This document shows positions 31,433 through 41,480 of a DNA stretch of 64,000 nucleotides, one piece after another. A program made the position numbers and the translations under genes. Under the pieces are notes generated by a model. The model was not told where the DNA came from and ran no database searches. It saw only the letters and a list, made by a program, of their open reading frames with translations. Position 1 is the first letter of the stretch; every line of letters begins with the position of its first letter. Source of the stretch: Ligula intestinalis (lineage: Eukaryota; Platyhelminthes; Cestoda; Diphyllobothriidea; Diphyllobothriidae); the NCBI GenBank assembly GCA_036362985.1, contig JAYGXS010000007.1, positions 4,596,987 to 4,660,986 on the forward strand. The letters are read 5' to 3'.

Positions 31433-32379
31433 CAGTGGAGTCCGGTTAATGTGGACATGGTTAATGTGGACAACCGCTTCATGTGGACAGTTGGCCAGGA
31501 ACGGAATTTCTCCATAGTAAAATCCTCCGGTTAATCTGGACAGCCACCGCTTAATGTAGACAGCACCAAGCTGTCAACCGGTCGGTCGACCCACAGATTT
31601 TGTCAAAAATCCAGTCCAAATCGCCCGCGGCGGGGAATTCCCGCGTCCTGTTCTGAAAGTTTTGCTTCAGATAAACAGTACTCAAAGCTTTTCTGTTGGT
31701 TTGCCTGTGGCATGCGTTTTGCTCACAACGTTGTGAAGAAGATTTACGTTCTTCAGGCCATGGAGATGTTGAGCACTTCGTGGAAAAAGGTGAAGTCGGA
31801 GACAATCGTAAATTGCTGGAGGAAAGGGGGCTTCGTCACAACTGAAGAGGAAGTTGCAGAGAATGAAGTCGCGATTCCGATCCAAGAAGACGTGACAGAG
31901 GACAGGATCGAGAGTTTTCTAGAGTGGGTTTCAATCGACGACGATGCTGAAGTCGCCGAGGAGGCAACACTGGAGGAGGTGACAAGCGAACTCGCCGAAG
32001 CAGTTGCAGATGCCAAGAAGGTACCAGACGAGCAGGAAGAAGAGTCTGAAGAGGCAGATGAAGAAGTCGAGCCCCCAGTCTCATCAAAAGAAATGAGGGC
32101 GGCATTGGCCGTACTCGAAACGGGGCATGGACAACAAGTTTTTGATATGGAGAATTTTGACACTGTGATAAAGAACTTTAGGGGAGCTTTAAGAGAAAAG
32201 TTTCCACCAAAGCAATCAAAACTGAGCATGTTCTTTCAATAAAACTTCATTCAGATGCAAAATTCTGTTTTTTATGCGTATAAACGACTGGTTTGGGGTC
32301 AGTTTGCTTAATGTGGACAACCGGTTAATATGGACAGTTTGCTTGGAACGGAGGTGTCCACATTAACCGGACTCCACTG
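31433..32379 (+). mobile_element. pogo/Tigger-type DNA transposon, internally deleted
   Basis: The left end CAGTGGAGTCCGGTTAATGT and the right end ACATTAACCGGACTCCACTG are exact inverted ends, flanked by TA on both sides (31431-31432 and 32380-32381), the target of the Tc1/mariner-pogo superfamily. Subterminal GGTTAATGTGGACA-like units are repeated at both ends. It is 947 bp long, and keeps only the last part of a transposase. Confidence 0.85.
31712..32242 (+). CDS. C-terminal part of a pogo/Tigger transposase
   Basis: The frame (176 residues) begins at an ATG and opens with VLQAMEMLSTSWKKVKSETI and VNCWRKGGF, which is the conserved block after the DDE catalytic domain in Tigger/pogo transposases. 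It continues with a very acidic region (EEEVAENE, DEQEEESEEADEEVE) and ends in a basic LREKFPPKQSKLSMFFQ. The N-terminal DNA-binding helix-turn-helix and the catalytic core are absent. The frame is open further upstream to about 31540 without clear homology. AATAAAAC overlaps the end of the coding region. It cannot transpose alone, but the surviving frame is intact. Confidence 0.7.
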   Translation: MRFAHNVVKKIYVLQAMEMLSTSWKKVKSETIVNCWRKGGFVTTEEEVAENEVAIPIQEDVTEDRIESFLEWVSIDDDAEVAEEATLEEVTSELAEAVADAKKVPDEQEEESEEADEEVEPPVSSKEMRAALAVLETGHGQQVFDMENFDTVIKNFRGALREKFPPKQSKLSMFFQ

Positions 32380-32759
32380 TACTGAAAAATTTTCCTGAGC
32401 ATTTATCTGCAAAATGGGATTAAAAAGATCTTCGGCTGCATAATAATCTGCGAAGTAATCAAGATCCAACGAAAGCAAAAAACCTTTTTTTAATGTTTGC
32501 TCATTTGTAGCTATACGAAGTAAGTGCAGTAATTGAGCATTATTTTGTAGCACTACTTTCCTCTGAGCGAGTGCGATTCGGAGACATGCAATGAAATGTG
32601 AACGGTTTGACGGGACTGCTTTAATAATGTGGACTGGTGTTTTACGCGGCGCAAAGCGCACAACAACTAGCAAGCAACTTACACATGTGGCCTGTGTCGG
32701 CCAAGTTTGAAAACAATTTCTCACAGCTCGATAAATATGCCCTACTAACAGTCAGCGCA

Positions 32760-33670
32760 ACGTACACCTGCTATGATCGGTTTTATGCTACGCATTGAGT
32801 GCAGTTTATTTGGTCATGTCAAACGCAGTGGCTTCTTACGATCAGCAGAGTGGCATTTGGAGGTACGTAACCACTAAGAGACTTCTATCAACCAGATGCG
32901 CTTCAGTTAGCCCGACGTATTCAGGTATCGATAGGCCATCTATTAAATTTCAATAGGCACCCAAAGGGTTGGTGCAGGGACAGTGACTGAAGACCTGGAA
33001 GTAGATTTACGTGACAGTAGTAATTGCAAGCGTCAACCGCATTCTCCGTCTTAAGCCGGGATCAAGAAAACCAAACGAGAGCCTGTGTTGGTCACTTTCA
33101 CCAACGTAGGCCAAAACCCAGCATTACTTAGTCTTAAGTGAAATTACTGACGTATTCGGCAAAACCTTTCAAGTATAATAGGAAACTCAAATAGACGCAA
33201 ACACTCCTTTCTAATTGTCTCCCTGTTGGAGCGTTTAAGACAAAATTGAAAATGGAATAAACGAACCAGCCTTAAGCCTGTTCAAATAACTAGGGCTGTA
33301 AGTGCGCTTGGTTAAGTTGCTCAGTTAGACGCAAATGCTCTGACGATAGCCACCTAGACGTGTGGATTCGCAAAGGAATATTAGTTGACCTTGGCATTAC
33401 CTTCGCTCTCTAAGCACTTCCAAGTGTAACACTTTGCTTCACTCAGCAGTCCAACTTTAACATTCCATTGTTCACTCAGAGCATCTTGCCCTTCAGTCCT
33501 TGAGTTCAAAACCGGTTAGTCTACCATTTGTTCAGAATGGTCGAGAACCAGCAAGCCCCAGGTAACTGAATAGAAGACGGTAAATCGTCCTCTGGGACCA
33601 GTGGTTTATTTGTCAAACGTTTTTAACTCGTACGCGAGCTCATTGTCAAGGAATGAAAAAATGTACAGCC
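32760..33670. other. unassigned, no supported gene
   Basis: No motifs, no long frames and no repeat match. Confidence 0.35.
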
Positions 33671-33689
33671 TAATCAAAAAAATTGGCGA

Positions 33690-34178
33690 ACACTTCTTTA
33701 TATTAAAAACGTGTCTGAACTCGTTGAAAGACACCTGAAGAAGTATCAAATCCAGGTAGCGCACAAACCAACACATACTCTATGAAACCAGCTTGTACAC
33801 CCTAAGAACAGGGTTGGCTGCTTAGACAGAAAATAAGTCGTTTATGAACTTCCTTGTAGCTGTTGCAATGCAGTTTATTGCAGACATACAGGACGATCGG
33901 CCTCCACACGCTTACGTGAACATCAGCGAGAGCTAAAGGGGTGATATCCGTTGTCCGAGGTCGCCATGCACAGAGTAGAATCTGAGCACCGATTTGCCTG
34001 GGACAAAACTTACATTGTCGGCTCTTGCCCATACAAGAAGTGTCGCGATTTTTTAGGAGATATGAATTCCGACGAATCCTGCATGAACAGGCACGTTGAA
34101 TTGGATCCACTATACACCAACCTTAAAAAGGCTTGGAAAATAGACCAACCACAAAAGCAGGCTAATGACCACATCTGA
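33690..34178 (+). pseudogene. PLE GIY-YIG fragment (P5)
   Basis: One frame reads YIKNVSELVERHLKKYQIQ, VAHKPTHTL, a TGA at 33783-33785 where related proteins have Arg, NQLVHPKNRV, a TAA just before 33837, then VVYELPCSCCNAVYCRHTGR and STRLREHQRELKG. A frame change near 33938 leads to EVAMHRVESEHRFAWDKTYI, CRDFLGDMNSDESCMNRHV. The order and motifs are those of the PLE endonuclease, with the G of YIG changed (YCR). It is inactive and no RT lies upstream. P1 is its nearest relative here. Confidence 0.65.
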
Positions 34179-34204
34179 CACAGCATTATGGATTTTTTTG
34201 ACAC

Positions 34205-35050
34205 GTTTAAAATTGTGAACTGTTCCTCACACTATTTCCTCACGTTTGAAGACGACCTAGCATGCTAGTGTCGAAAATTTACGAATGAAGTTTGTGACCG
34301 TTTTCCGAAGAATTTATCTATCAAATATTTCACTCATCTCTACCGGAAGTGACGTTTATATGTGTTCACGAAACGCAATATAGCATCAGGATCAGCATAC
34401 TTCGGAAGCAGATCCGCAAAGGATTTAGTACACATGAAGATGTGGATATGGCACTGTACTTTCAACTGTACACTGAAAAGGAAAACGTTGACTGCGAGAG
34501 TGGCTGTTTCAAATATTTTCCTTTGCAGTTCATCCACACTTTGATCTCTATATGGCCACATCTGATGGAATAATTAGCATGAACAACACCCTCCACTAAA
34601 AATCAGGTTGTCTTTCTTTTTAGATTTTAGCACCAGTAGCTACAAAATTTGTTTTTAATATTAAAAGGAATTCGATAGGATGTAACCGATTCGCTCCTTA
34701 AGGATAATTTCAACTAAGCCATTCCTTAGAACTCAGCCAGGTAGGTAAATATTTTACGCCCATTTTCCTTGAGAAACTTTCGCTTTACCTGTTAAATTTG
34801 GCTCAACATTTTCCTCGTATAGAGTTTACGATTTTAGCAAGACGACAGACAGCATAACGAGTCGATGGTTTTGTTAATATGTGCACATAAAAACCGATTC
34901 ATTTCAGAACACTTAACTTCAAAATTATTGTAAGATCGAAAACGTTATCTTTCATGGTAATATTTTCTTCGTATTCTACTCAAAAATAATAATTTGTAGC
35001 CATGTTTACCAGATGTTATTTTTGGATTAAAGAATTGAACACCAAACCAT
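34205..35050. other. unassigned, no supported gene
   Basis: Two overlapping frames at 34340-34573 lie on opposite strands and have no motif. Nothing else is visible. Confidence 0.35.
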
Positions 35051-35054
35051 CAAG

Positions 35055-35262
35055 AATGATTTTTAGTTTGAGTTGACCCAAGTGTGAAAAACTCTAGGCG
35101 TTTGGCGGGATTTGAACCCGGGCATCAGAGAAAGCCTTTGCCGGAGGCTAACGCTCTACCACTAAGCTACAAACGCACGCTTCACGCCATGAGTTTAATC
35201 ACACTTGGATCGATATTACCCGCTCAATTTTTCGCTCATATGGAATCCACCAATACGGGAGC
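35055..35262 (-). repeat. tRNA-like short repeat, copy 1
   Basis: On the minus strand: a leader with GGTGGATTCCATATGAGCG and TCCAAGTGTGATTAAACTC, a tRNA-like core (35176-35098), then TAGAGTTTTTCACACTTGGG and GGTCAACTCAAAC. The leader and trailer are shared with copy 3 and partly with copy 2, so the unit spreads as a whole, as a SINE would. Confidence 0.65.
35098..35176 (-). tRNA. tRNA-like sequence (anticodon unclear), copy 1
   Basis: 79 bases with perfect acceptor arms GCGTTTG and CAAACGC, a D arm with an exact A-box (TAGCTTAGTGGTAGAGC) and a T loop TTCAAAT (B-box GGTTCAAATCC). The middle does not fold as a standard tRNA: the only good anticodon stem is AGCCT/AGGCT with loop CCGGCAA, which puts C and not U at position 33 and leaves three bases after the D stem. 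I treat it as a pol III driven tRNA-like repeat and not a working tRNA. Confidence 0.5.
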
Positions 35263-35396
35263 AAGTTGACTGCCCAAGCAGGACTTCCTAAGCAATCATC
35301 TAGAATCCACCAGAATGACCACTAGGCTGACTTAATTATTAAGTTGGTTTGACAGATTTGCTTAATTTGAGTTGACCCAAATTTGAAAAACTCTAG

Positions 35397-35475
35397 GCGT
35401 TTGGCGGGATTTAAACCCGCGCATCAGAGAAAGACTTTGCCGGAGGCTAACTCTTTACCGCTAAACTACAAACGC
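35397..35475 (-). tRNA. tRNA-like sequence, copy 2
   Basis: Same 79-base layout as copy 1. The T arm is fully paired (GCGGG/CCCGC), but the A-box has changes (TAGTTTAGCGGTAAAGA) and the anticodon stem is broken (AAAGTC for AAAGGC). This copy is the most decayed of the three in the D arm. Confidence 0.45.
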
Positions 35476-35600
35476 CCGCTTCATGCCATGAGTTTTATCA
35501 CACTTGGATCGATAATTCCCGTATTGGTGGATTTCATATGAGCGAAAGGTTGAGCGGGTAATATCGATACAAGTGTGATTAAACTCATAGCGTGAAGCGG

Positions 35601-35679
35601 GCGTTTGTAGCTTAGTGTTAGAGCGTTAGCCTCCGGCAAAGGCTTTCTCTGATGCGCGGGTTCAAATCTCGCCAAACGC
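35601..35679 (+). tRNA. tRNA-like sequence, copy 3
   Basis: Same layout; acceptor arms are perfect. The D loop has GTGTTA for GTGGTA and the T stem has one mismatch (CTCGC). The core middle AGCCTCCGGCAAAGGCT is identical to copy 1. Confidence 0.45.
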
Positions 35680-36224
35680 CTAGAGTTTTTCACATTTAGG
35701 TCAACTCAAATTAAGTAAATCTGCCAAACCAACTTAATAATGATTTTTAGGGTTTATTTAGTCTGGCATTTCTGTTGCAAGGTTGATATCTAGCAGTTTA
35801 AGTTTTAATCACGGGCAGGTATCGTAAAATTACCATATCATGAGGTGAGCCTCGTAGTTTGGCTTTAAGGCCGCCAGATTTGTTAGGTAGGCGTACTTGA
35901 ACGGGAAAAAGTTAATGAAGCTGATCACGTACCTTTTAAAATTCTTCGCTGATTTTGACTATCACTAGTCTGTCTTACGTTTAAATCACCCGAAATTGGG
36001 TAAAAAATTATACGGTAATGTTAGCGGCCAGAGCGTTTGAGGAGTTTTTATCGGAACTGAGAACTGCTTAACAAACGCAAGATTCAACTACCTGTGCAAT
36101 AAGCCTCCTGCATATTGTTTCACATTTTCAGCATATGCCGATGCGTGTATGCGGGCTACAATTACAAATGCTATACCATCACCAATTTGCCAAACAGATG
36201 TCTTAACAGGGATCTGCAATGTAC

Positions 36225-37290
36225 TACGTCCCTCGACTGTTAAGATGCAAGACTCTTCGGGGTGGGACACTGATATCTCCAATACGTTTGGCTCTGCAGG
36301 TAATCCCTATCTGCCCATCTCATAAATGATTCTTTTATGCCGGGAATTTCAAGGGTTTCTTTGTGCTCCGCTTATAGTACGCAGCAAGTTACGATGTCAA
36401 GACACTTTTCCTTAAGTGATTGAGTCCTAATAAACTATAGCTTATGGTTTAGTGATTTAGATATAAAAAGTATTACGTGCCTATTGTTGCAGATGAGGGA
36501 CGAAGTATATCAACGACTCCTGAAGCTCCATTAGGCCGCGTAGACAGTCCACAGTCTCAAAGGACTGTTAAGAGTCTTGTGGAAATGTGAAAAAAAGGAA
36601 TCAACTGCACAAGCCATACCTTCCTCAGCATGGAAGGGCGACGCTTCTGATGGCCTTAGAGGGGAGCCAGCTTTGCCCTGTAATCCAGCAGATAAGGAAA
36701 AATTGTATGCCTTTGATTTATAATGAAAGTAGCAGAGTTAGATATAAATAATAAAGGTCCTATAAATAAAATTCATCGTTTTAACAACACTCGCATGGTG
36801 AAGTCAGCACGTAGAGTTCAGTGCACTGTCGGTTAGTGGGATATGTTGGTCATGGGCTGAGTACACGCAGGGAAATTTGCTGCCATGTGAACAACTGTCA
36901 CCGGCGATCGAGGACGACATGCATCTCTAGATTTGCTAAATCATTTGCGGATGTGATTTGAAGTACGTTTCAAGGTGGTAAGGGCAGAATCCCGTTTAGG
37001 ATGGCTGTCAACTAAGGTTCAAAATTCTTATATGCGCTGAAGAGGATATCAGCTAATCGACCATTTTTTCTCATGCAAATAATTATATTTCGAGGAAATA
37101 TTTGAACAAGAGAGTAGAGTAAAAGTGATATCCACCGAGCAATCATGCACCTAGGGTGACCAATTTTTATAGTTGGGTGACTGCAGTGTGCACTCTTCTG
37201 AATGAACAACTACAAGTCAGCCCTTTTAGATGAGGAAATCTAAGTTCTCCTTTCAGTTGATACCTGGGCACTCGAATTTTGGGGTTAAAA
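36225..37290 (+). repeat. left arm of a 1.1-kb inverted duplication
   Basis: This stretch is an inverted copy of 40345-41435. Landmarks: GGAGATATCAGT, TAAACTATAGCTTATGG, GATGAGGGACG, the block around 36900-36960, and CAGTTGATACCTGGGCACT at the inner end. The similarity is high but has many single-base differences and small indels, so the duplication is not recent. Confidence 0.8.
36240..36760 (+). pseudogene. left-arm copy of an unknown two-exon gene end
   Basis: An exon-like part ending QDSSGWDTDISNTFGSA is followed at 36300 by GTAATC, a gap of 193 bases and TTGTTGCAG at 36484-36492, then DEGRSISTTPEAPLGRVDSP. The phase-1 join gives a continuous frame, as in the right arm. Here a TGA replaces the Trp codon after LVEM and one base is lost next to it, so the frame breaks. 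AATAAA follows near 36750. See the right-arm copy for the intact version. Confidence 0.5.
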
Positions 37291-37294
37291 AAGC

Positions 37295-39960
37295 AGACGT
37301 AAGACCTGCCACGTCCGGCCAGCATCGATCTATCTCGTGGCTTGAAGAAGTAACGTACGGGTCTGCGCCAACGTCCGTCTTTGAAAAGTTTACAAACGTT
37401 CTTTTTTTTACGTTGAACCATGTTTAAACGCTTTTCTTACATAACCCTCTGTAATTGGACCTTCATATAAATAATAAACTAAAGGGCTTCTAATCGAAGG
37501 ATCGAGGGGCAAGAACCTTCGCGTGAACAGTGAAATGTTGGGCCTGGATTGCTAGATAAACCGAAGTGTTACAATTCGAATTTATTGGAATGACAAAACT
37601 AGTGCGTAGATCCCCATTTTATTAAAGATAGTGTTAAGCTGGTTTAATTTTCTCCCATTTTAACTTAGTTAAAGGGCTCCGACAGGGAGGCACTTGAATG
37701 GGGGGGGGTTGAGGCGGGGGAGATTGGCACCCATTCGAATTTCGATAAGCCACTGAAATTTCTTTCTTATTTTACTTAAAGTGCTTTGCCAACTGCTTCA
37801 GTAATTTTGCATTTCACTTCAGGGTAATTAGGAACAGGTATCGCCAACAAAACGAAATCAAAATAAGACTTACCGCGGAAGAAGGCTGCTCTAATCACAG
37901 ACCGCTACCAATCCTTGGACGTTAATCTCAAAATTGGTACACTCCGTGCTGCCCAAAGTAGTTGCGAATGAGGATCGTGTCTTGTAGGCCTCTACTGGAG
38001 CCGGCTCTTGGTCGCCTTCAACTAAAATTAAGCAATCTATTGACATCATTATCAGCCAATAGGATAAATGACGTCGTTTACGCATAGCTTACTTTGACAA
38101 AATGCGTTTCGCTGCTTTGCTGCAGTATTTAGCAAGCAGCACGGTAATATTTAAACTGATGATTTTGTATGTTTATGCACCTGACAGGAATGTCACAGGC
38201 TACAGTGTCGAAAAAAAGAAGGGTCCGCAAGGCAAGCGTCAGGAAAGACGGTGTTGGCAAACAGAGATTTACTAATAATTGATATGTTACTAGTTAAGTG
38301 TCAGTAAAACATCTTTTTGTTTTAGTATACCGGCATAGACAATGGCACCACTGTATAGCTATTTCGGGCTGTTGGCGAGCGAAGGCAGAGTGATTCAGCG
38401 GAGCAGGATCCCACCGGAGTACTGGTTGGAGAGCCGCCAGTTGACGGAGTATTTCAATCTTTCCTGGGGTTACGGATTAGGCCGCGATGGCCCATGCTCA
38501 CCTTGCCGCTGACCTCTTCCTTACTTTATTCCGAGAGGACAACAAGTCCTGATTGATGCGTTTAAGTAGGCACTTGGTGTAGTAAGCAATTGCTCAATCA
38601 CTTACCTGTATCAGAATCCTAACATATCTAATTTTATAATGGATTCGAGACAGCAAAGAATGACCGGAACGGCCATTTCTGGCTAGTTAGCCCAAATTTT
38701 CTTTATACTCATGATCTAAACCGGCAATGCAACGAGCCCTTGGTGCAATGCTAAAGGGGTGAACTCGATGACTGAAGGTCTCGGGTTGAAATCACGGAGG
38801 TTCCTTTCTTTGAGATTGGTATGATTGACTGATGATGGCTGGCAGGCCAGAAATGGCCACTCCGGTCTCTCTTTGTCTGAACGGATCCATTATATCTTAT
38901 CCTACTTTTCACTATGGAAATGCCTGCGAGGGCTCTTATGTGAGCTCCAGGGCAAAAAGAGCACTTAATTCTTCCATTAAGAGATCAGTGATGTCCACAT
39001 ATTCATCTGTTGTTTTCGTAGCCTGGCTCAACTGATGTCTGTCACACATTTTCGCATACGAAAATGCTTTATACAAAGCAGTTTACGGATTCTACTGATT
39101 AGGATGCCTTGCTGTATACAGCCTCGGCTTTATCTGATTTACGATTTGGACCACATTCGCATGTATTCACTTTGACGTCCAACTAAGCAATGTTAATGAT
39201 CTGAAGTCAACTTAATTGTGTTTTGCACTACGAAAGAAACAATATTTTATGCGTATGTCTGATAGACAATATCTGCGAGCGCGTTATTATTGGACCAAGT
39301 ATCTTCACTTAAAGATTCACTAGAAAACAAACAATAAGTTATTTCTTAACTCACCACCAATGCTAAAAATGAGCTGGAGCTTTTAAAATCACTTGGCTTA
39401 CAGCCATGGATATTACGTTCTTTAAATGACCTCTCTCTTAAATAAAGAGAATAGGAATTGAGCAACAGAACATGCACAATGTATGAATATGTGTCCTTGA
39501 CGGAAGATCAGACTTACCAGTTCTCTGTATTGGTGCTTAACAATTGTTCTTCTTGAAAAATACTACAAGCATACGGTCCTTAAGCTGCTTTGCTGCCTTA
39601 ACTGTACCTGTGGCTGGGAAGTGAATAGGGGGCGGGTTCCTGTGCATCACATAAGTGGCTAAACCTAGAAAGGTGAAGGCCTAATAGGCAGCTGCCATTA
39701 AAATACAGACCATAATTTACATGCAATTATTTTGCAATGTGGAAAAGAAAGGTATGCGGCCATTAAGAACATCAACGTTAGCGATCATCCACAATCAGCC
39801 ATTGCAGTGCACCGAGGTGGCTCTTTGAAGACCGAATGAACTGGATACAACTGAATCATTCACAAAAACCTTTCATCGCCTGCATAGAAATCGAATCGGG
39901 GTGATTAAAAATAAAGCTTGAACACCGACAAGGTCCTGACCCTCTGATCTGTAAGGAATG
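37295..39960. other. centre of the inverted duplication
   Basis: About 3 kb between the arms. It holds a 56-codon frame at 38342-38512 (starting MAPLYSYFG) without known motifs, a run of nine or so G near 37701 and the palindromic tRNA-like repeat at 38.6-38.9 kb. I see no transposase or other gene. Confidence 0.35.
38620..38915 (+). repeat. short palindromic repeat with tRNA-like centre
   Basis: 38620-38694 and 38838-38915 are inverted copies (GACCGGAACGGCCATTTCTG on the left, CAGAAATGGCCACTCCGGTC on the right). The centre has TTGGTGCAATGCTAAAGGGG and GGGTTGAAATCACGGAG, weakly like pol III A and B boxes. It may be a SINE-like or MITE-like unit. Confidence 0.45.
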
Positions 39961-39971
39961 GACCGAAGTCG

Positions 39972-40216
39972 TTAATAAGTTTGTGAACGTATTGTACAAT
40001 TCATAAAAAGCCAATTGCGCATCAATACCTTTCCCATTACAAGATATGTTTGGCTCGCCCAGAAGATGCCCACGTAGAAGATTGCACGCTGCTCTTCAGA
40101 TTTAGGGCCACCCGCATTGATGAAAACATGGCTTCGGCTGTGGTTGTTTTGACCCTGTGAACTGCCCATCCTGTGTACTGGAGCTACAGACGATTTCAGG
40201 GCACTCTGCTTCTCGT
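39972..40216 (-). CDS. exon-like frame related to the arm exon
   Basis: After an acceptor-like TTGCAG (minus strand, ending at 40217) the frame reads DEKQSALKSSVAPVHRMGSS with the first G of the Asp codon taken from the previous exon, then QNNHSRSHVFINAGGPKSEE and an aromatic stretch. The opening D-E-x-x-S and the later APVH-x-(M/V)-x-S-S-Q are shared with the exon at 41778-41905 and, more loosely, with the arm exon. No further motif; the 3' part differs. It could be a paralogous exon of the same gene family. Confidence 0.35.
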
Positions 40217-40344
40217 CTGCAACAATAAAAAAAGTTATGTGTTCACATTTTAATGAGTAACTAGGCCACAGGACAATAGGTACATGATCTCACTATGACT
40301 GTGCTTTGGCATAGTACCTAGCTACCAGAAACAAGCTTTTTTCA

Positions 40345-41435
40345 CCACCAAATTCAAGTGCCCAGGTACCAACTGAAAGGAGAACTTAGATTTCCTCATC
40401 AAAATGGGCTGACTTGTAGTTGTTTTATTCAGAAGAGTGCACACTGCAGTCACCCAAGCATAAAAATGGGTCACCCTAGGTGCATGAGTACTCGGTGGAT
40501 ATCACTTTTACTCTATTCTCTTGTTCAAATATTTCCTCAAAATGTAATTATTTGCATTATAAAAAATGGTCGATTAGCTGATATCCTCTTTAGCGCATAT
40601 AAGAATTGTAAAACTTAGTTGACAGCCATCCTAAACGGGATTCTGCCCTATGAACTGAATCATATACTACTGAAACTACCCCGACCACCTTGAAACGTAC
40701 TTCAAATCACATCCGCAAATGATTTAGCAAATCTAGAGATGCATGTCATCCCCGATCGCCGGTGACAGTTGTTCACATGACAGCGATTTTCCCTTCGCGT
40801 ACCCGACCCTTGACCAACATTTTTTACTTACCGACAGTGCACTAAACTCTACGTGCTGACTTCACCATGAAAGTGTTGTTAAAAAGATGAATTTTATTCA
40901 TAGGACCTTTATTAACTATATCTTACTCTACTACTTTCATTATAAATCAAAAGCATACAATTTTTACTTATGTGCTGTATTACAGGGCAAGGCTGGCTCC
41001 CCTCTAAGGCCATCGGAAGAGTCACCCTTCCATGCTGAGGAGGGTATGGTTTGTGCAGTTGATTCCTTTTTTTCCACATTTCAGCAAGCCGCTTAGCATT
41101 CCTTCGAGACTGGTGACTGTCTACGCGGCCTAATGAAGCTTCAGGAGTCGTTGATATACTCCGTCCCTCATCTGCAACAAATAGCTAGTAATAATATTTA
41201 CAACTGAATCACTTAACCATAAGCTATAGTTTATTATTACTAAATCACTTATGGACAAGTGTCTTGATATGTTAACTTGCTGCGTACTATAAGCGGAGCA
41301 CAAAGAAACCTTTGAAATTCCTGACATAAAAGAATCGGATGAGGTTGACACGTAGGGATTACCTGCAGAGGCATGTGTATCGGAGATATCAGTCTCCGAC
41401 TCCGAAGAATCAGACAGCCAGGGACGTGGACTACG
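40345..41435 (-). repeat. right arm of the 1.1-kb inverted duplication
   Basis: Inverted copy of 36225-37290. On this arm the exon frame is intact. A frame on the opposite strand (40358-40618) is also open and partly kept in the left arm (RWISLLLYSLVQIFP, NGRLADILFSAYKN), but with a frame break there; I take it as non-coding similarity. Confidence 0.8.
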
Positions 41436-41480
41436 TGATTTCAGTCTCCGTCTGAGGGTTCGTCCATTCCTCCTTCCTCA
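40912..41480 (-). CDS. unknown two-exon gene end, intact frame
   Basis: On the minus strand, exon a (about 41480-41363) encodes a basic then acidic stretch (LRRRLKSRSPRPWLSDSSES then ETDISDTHASA). GT at 41362-41361 and AG at 41173-41172 bound a 191-base intron in phase 1. Exon b (41171-40912) continues DEGRSISTTPEASLGRVDSH, RRNAKRLAEMWKKRNQLHK and VTLPMALEGSQPCPVIQHIS and ends in TAA, which overlaps an AATAAA signal. A second possible donor (GTAATA at 40983) could shorten exon b. The protein is unknown: basic, Ser-rich, possibly nuclear. The upstream part of the gene is not found because exon a is preceded by a stop in frame near 41490. Confidence 0.5.

Larger units (their letters stand above)
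31231..32754 (-). pseudogene. unknown open frame split by the pogo element
   Basis: On the minus strand a frame runs open from about 32754 to the transposon (32382), with HFIACLRIALAQRKVVLQNN, LLRIATNEQTLKKGF and LDLDYFADYYAAEDLF. Beyond the transposon, from 31430 down to a TGA at 31231-31233, the same frame is open again with FWFSNWNTKPSSF and HKIIKARNNYLNSLM. Removing the transposon and one TA leaves the two parts in frame for about 175 residues. I do not recognise the product. A TGA near 32757 precedes it, so this may be a terminal exon. Chance openness is possible. Confidence 0.4.
35336..35740. repeat. inverted pair of tRNA-like repeats (copies 2 and 3)
   Basis: 35336-35512 (minus-oriented copy 2) and 35563-35740 (plus-oriented copy 3) are inverted copies around a 50-base centre. 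The outer ends are AAGTTGGTTTGACAGATTTG and its complement near 35715-35735. The pair can fold into a long hairpin with a tRNA-like core in each arm. Confidence 0.75.

Noticed and set aside
31753..32229. 158-codon Ser-rich minus frame inside the pogo element
   Set aside because: It is the complement of the acidic transposase tail; Glu codons read as Ser-rich on the other strand.
35098..35176. Functional tRNA gene
   Set aside because: No anticodon arm with U33 and normal spacing; three flanked copies behave as a repeat family.
38342..38512. 56-residue frame starting MAPLYSYFG
   Set aside because: No motif, no repeat, no splice or polyadenylation context; length is within chance.
40358..40618. 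Plus-strand frame in the right arm as a convergent gene
   Set aside because: The left-arm counterpart has a frame break and the similarity follows the DNA, not the codons, as far as I can judge.
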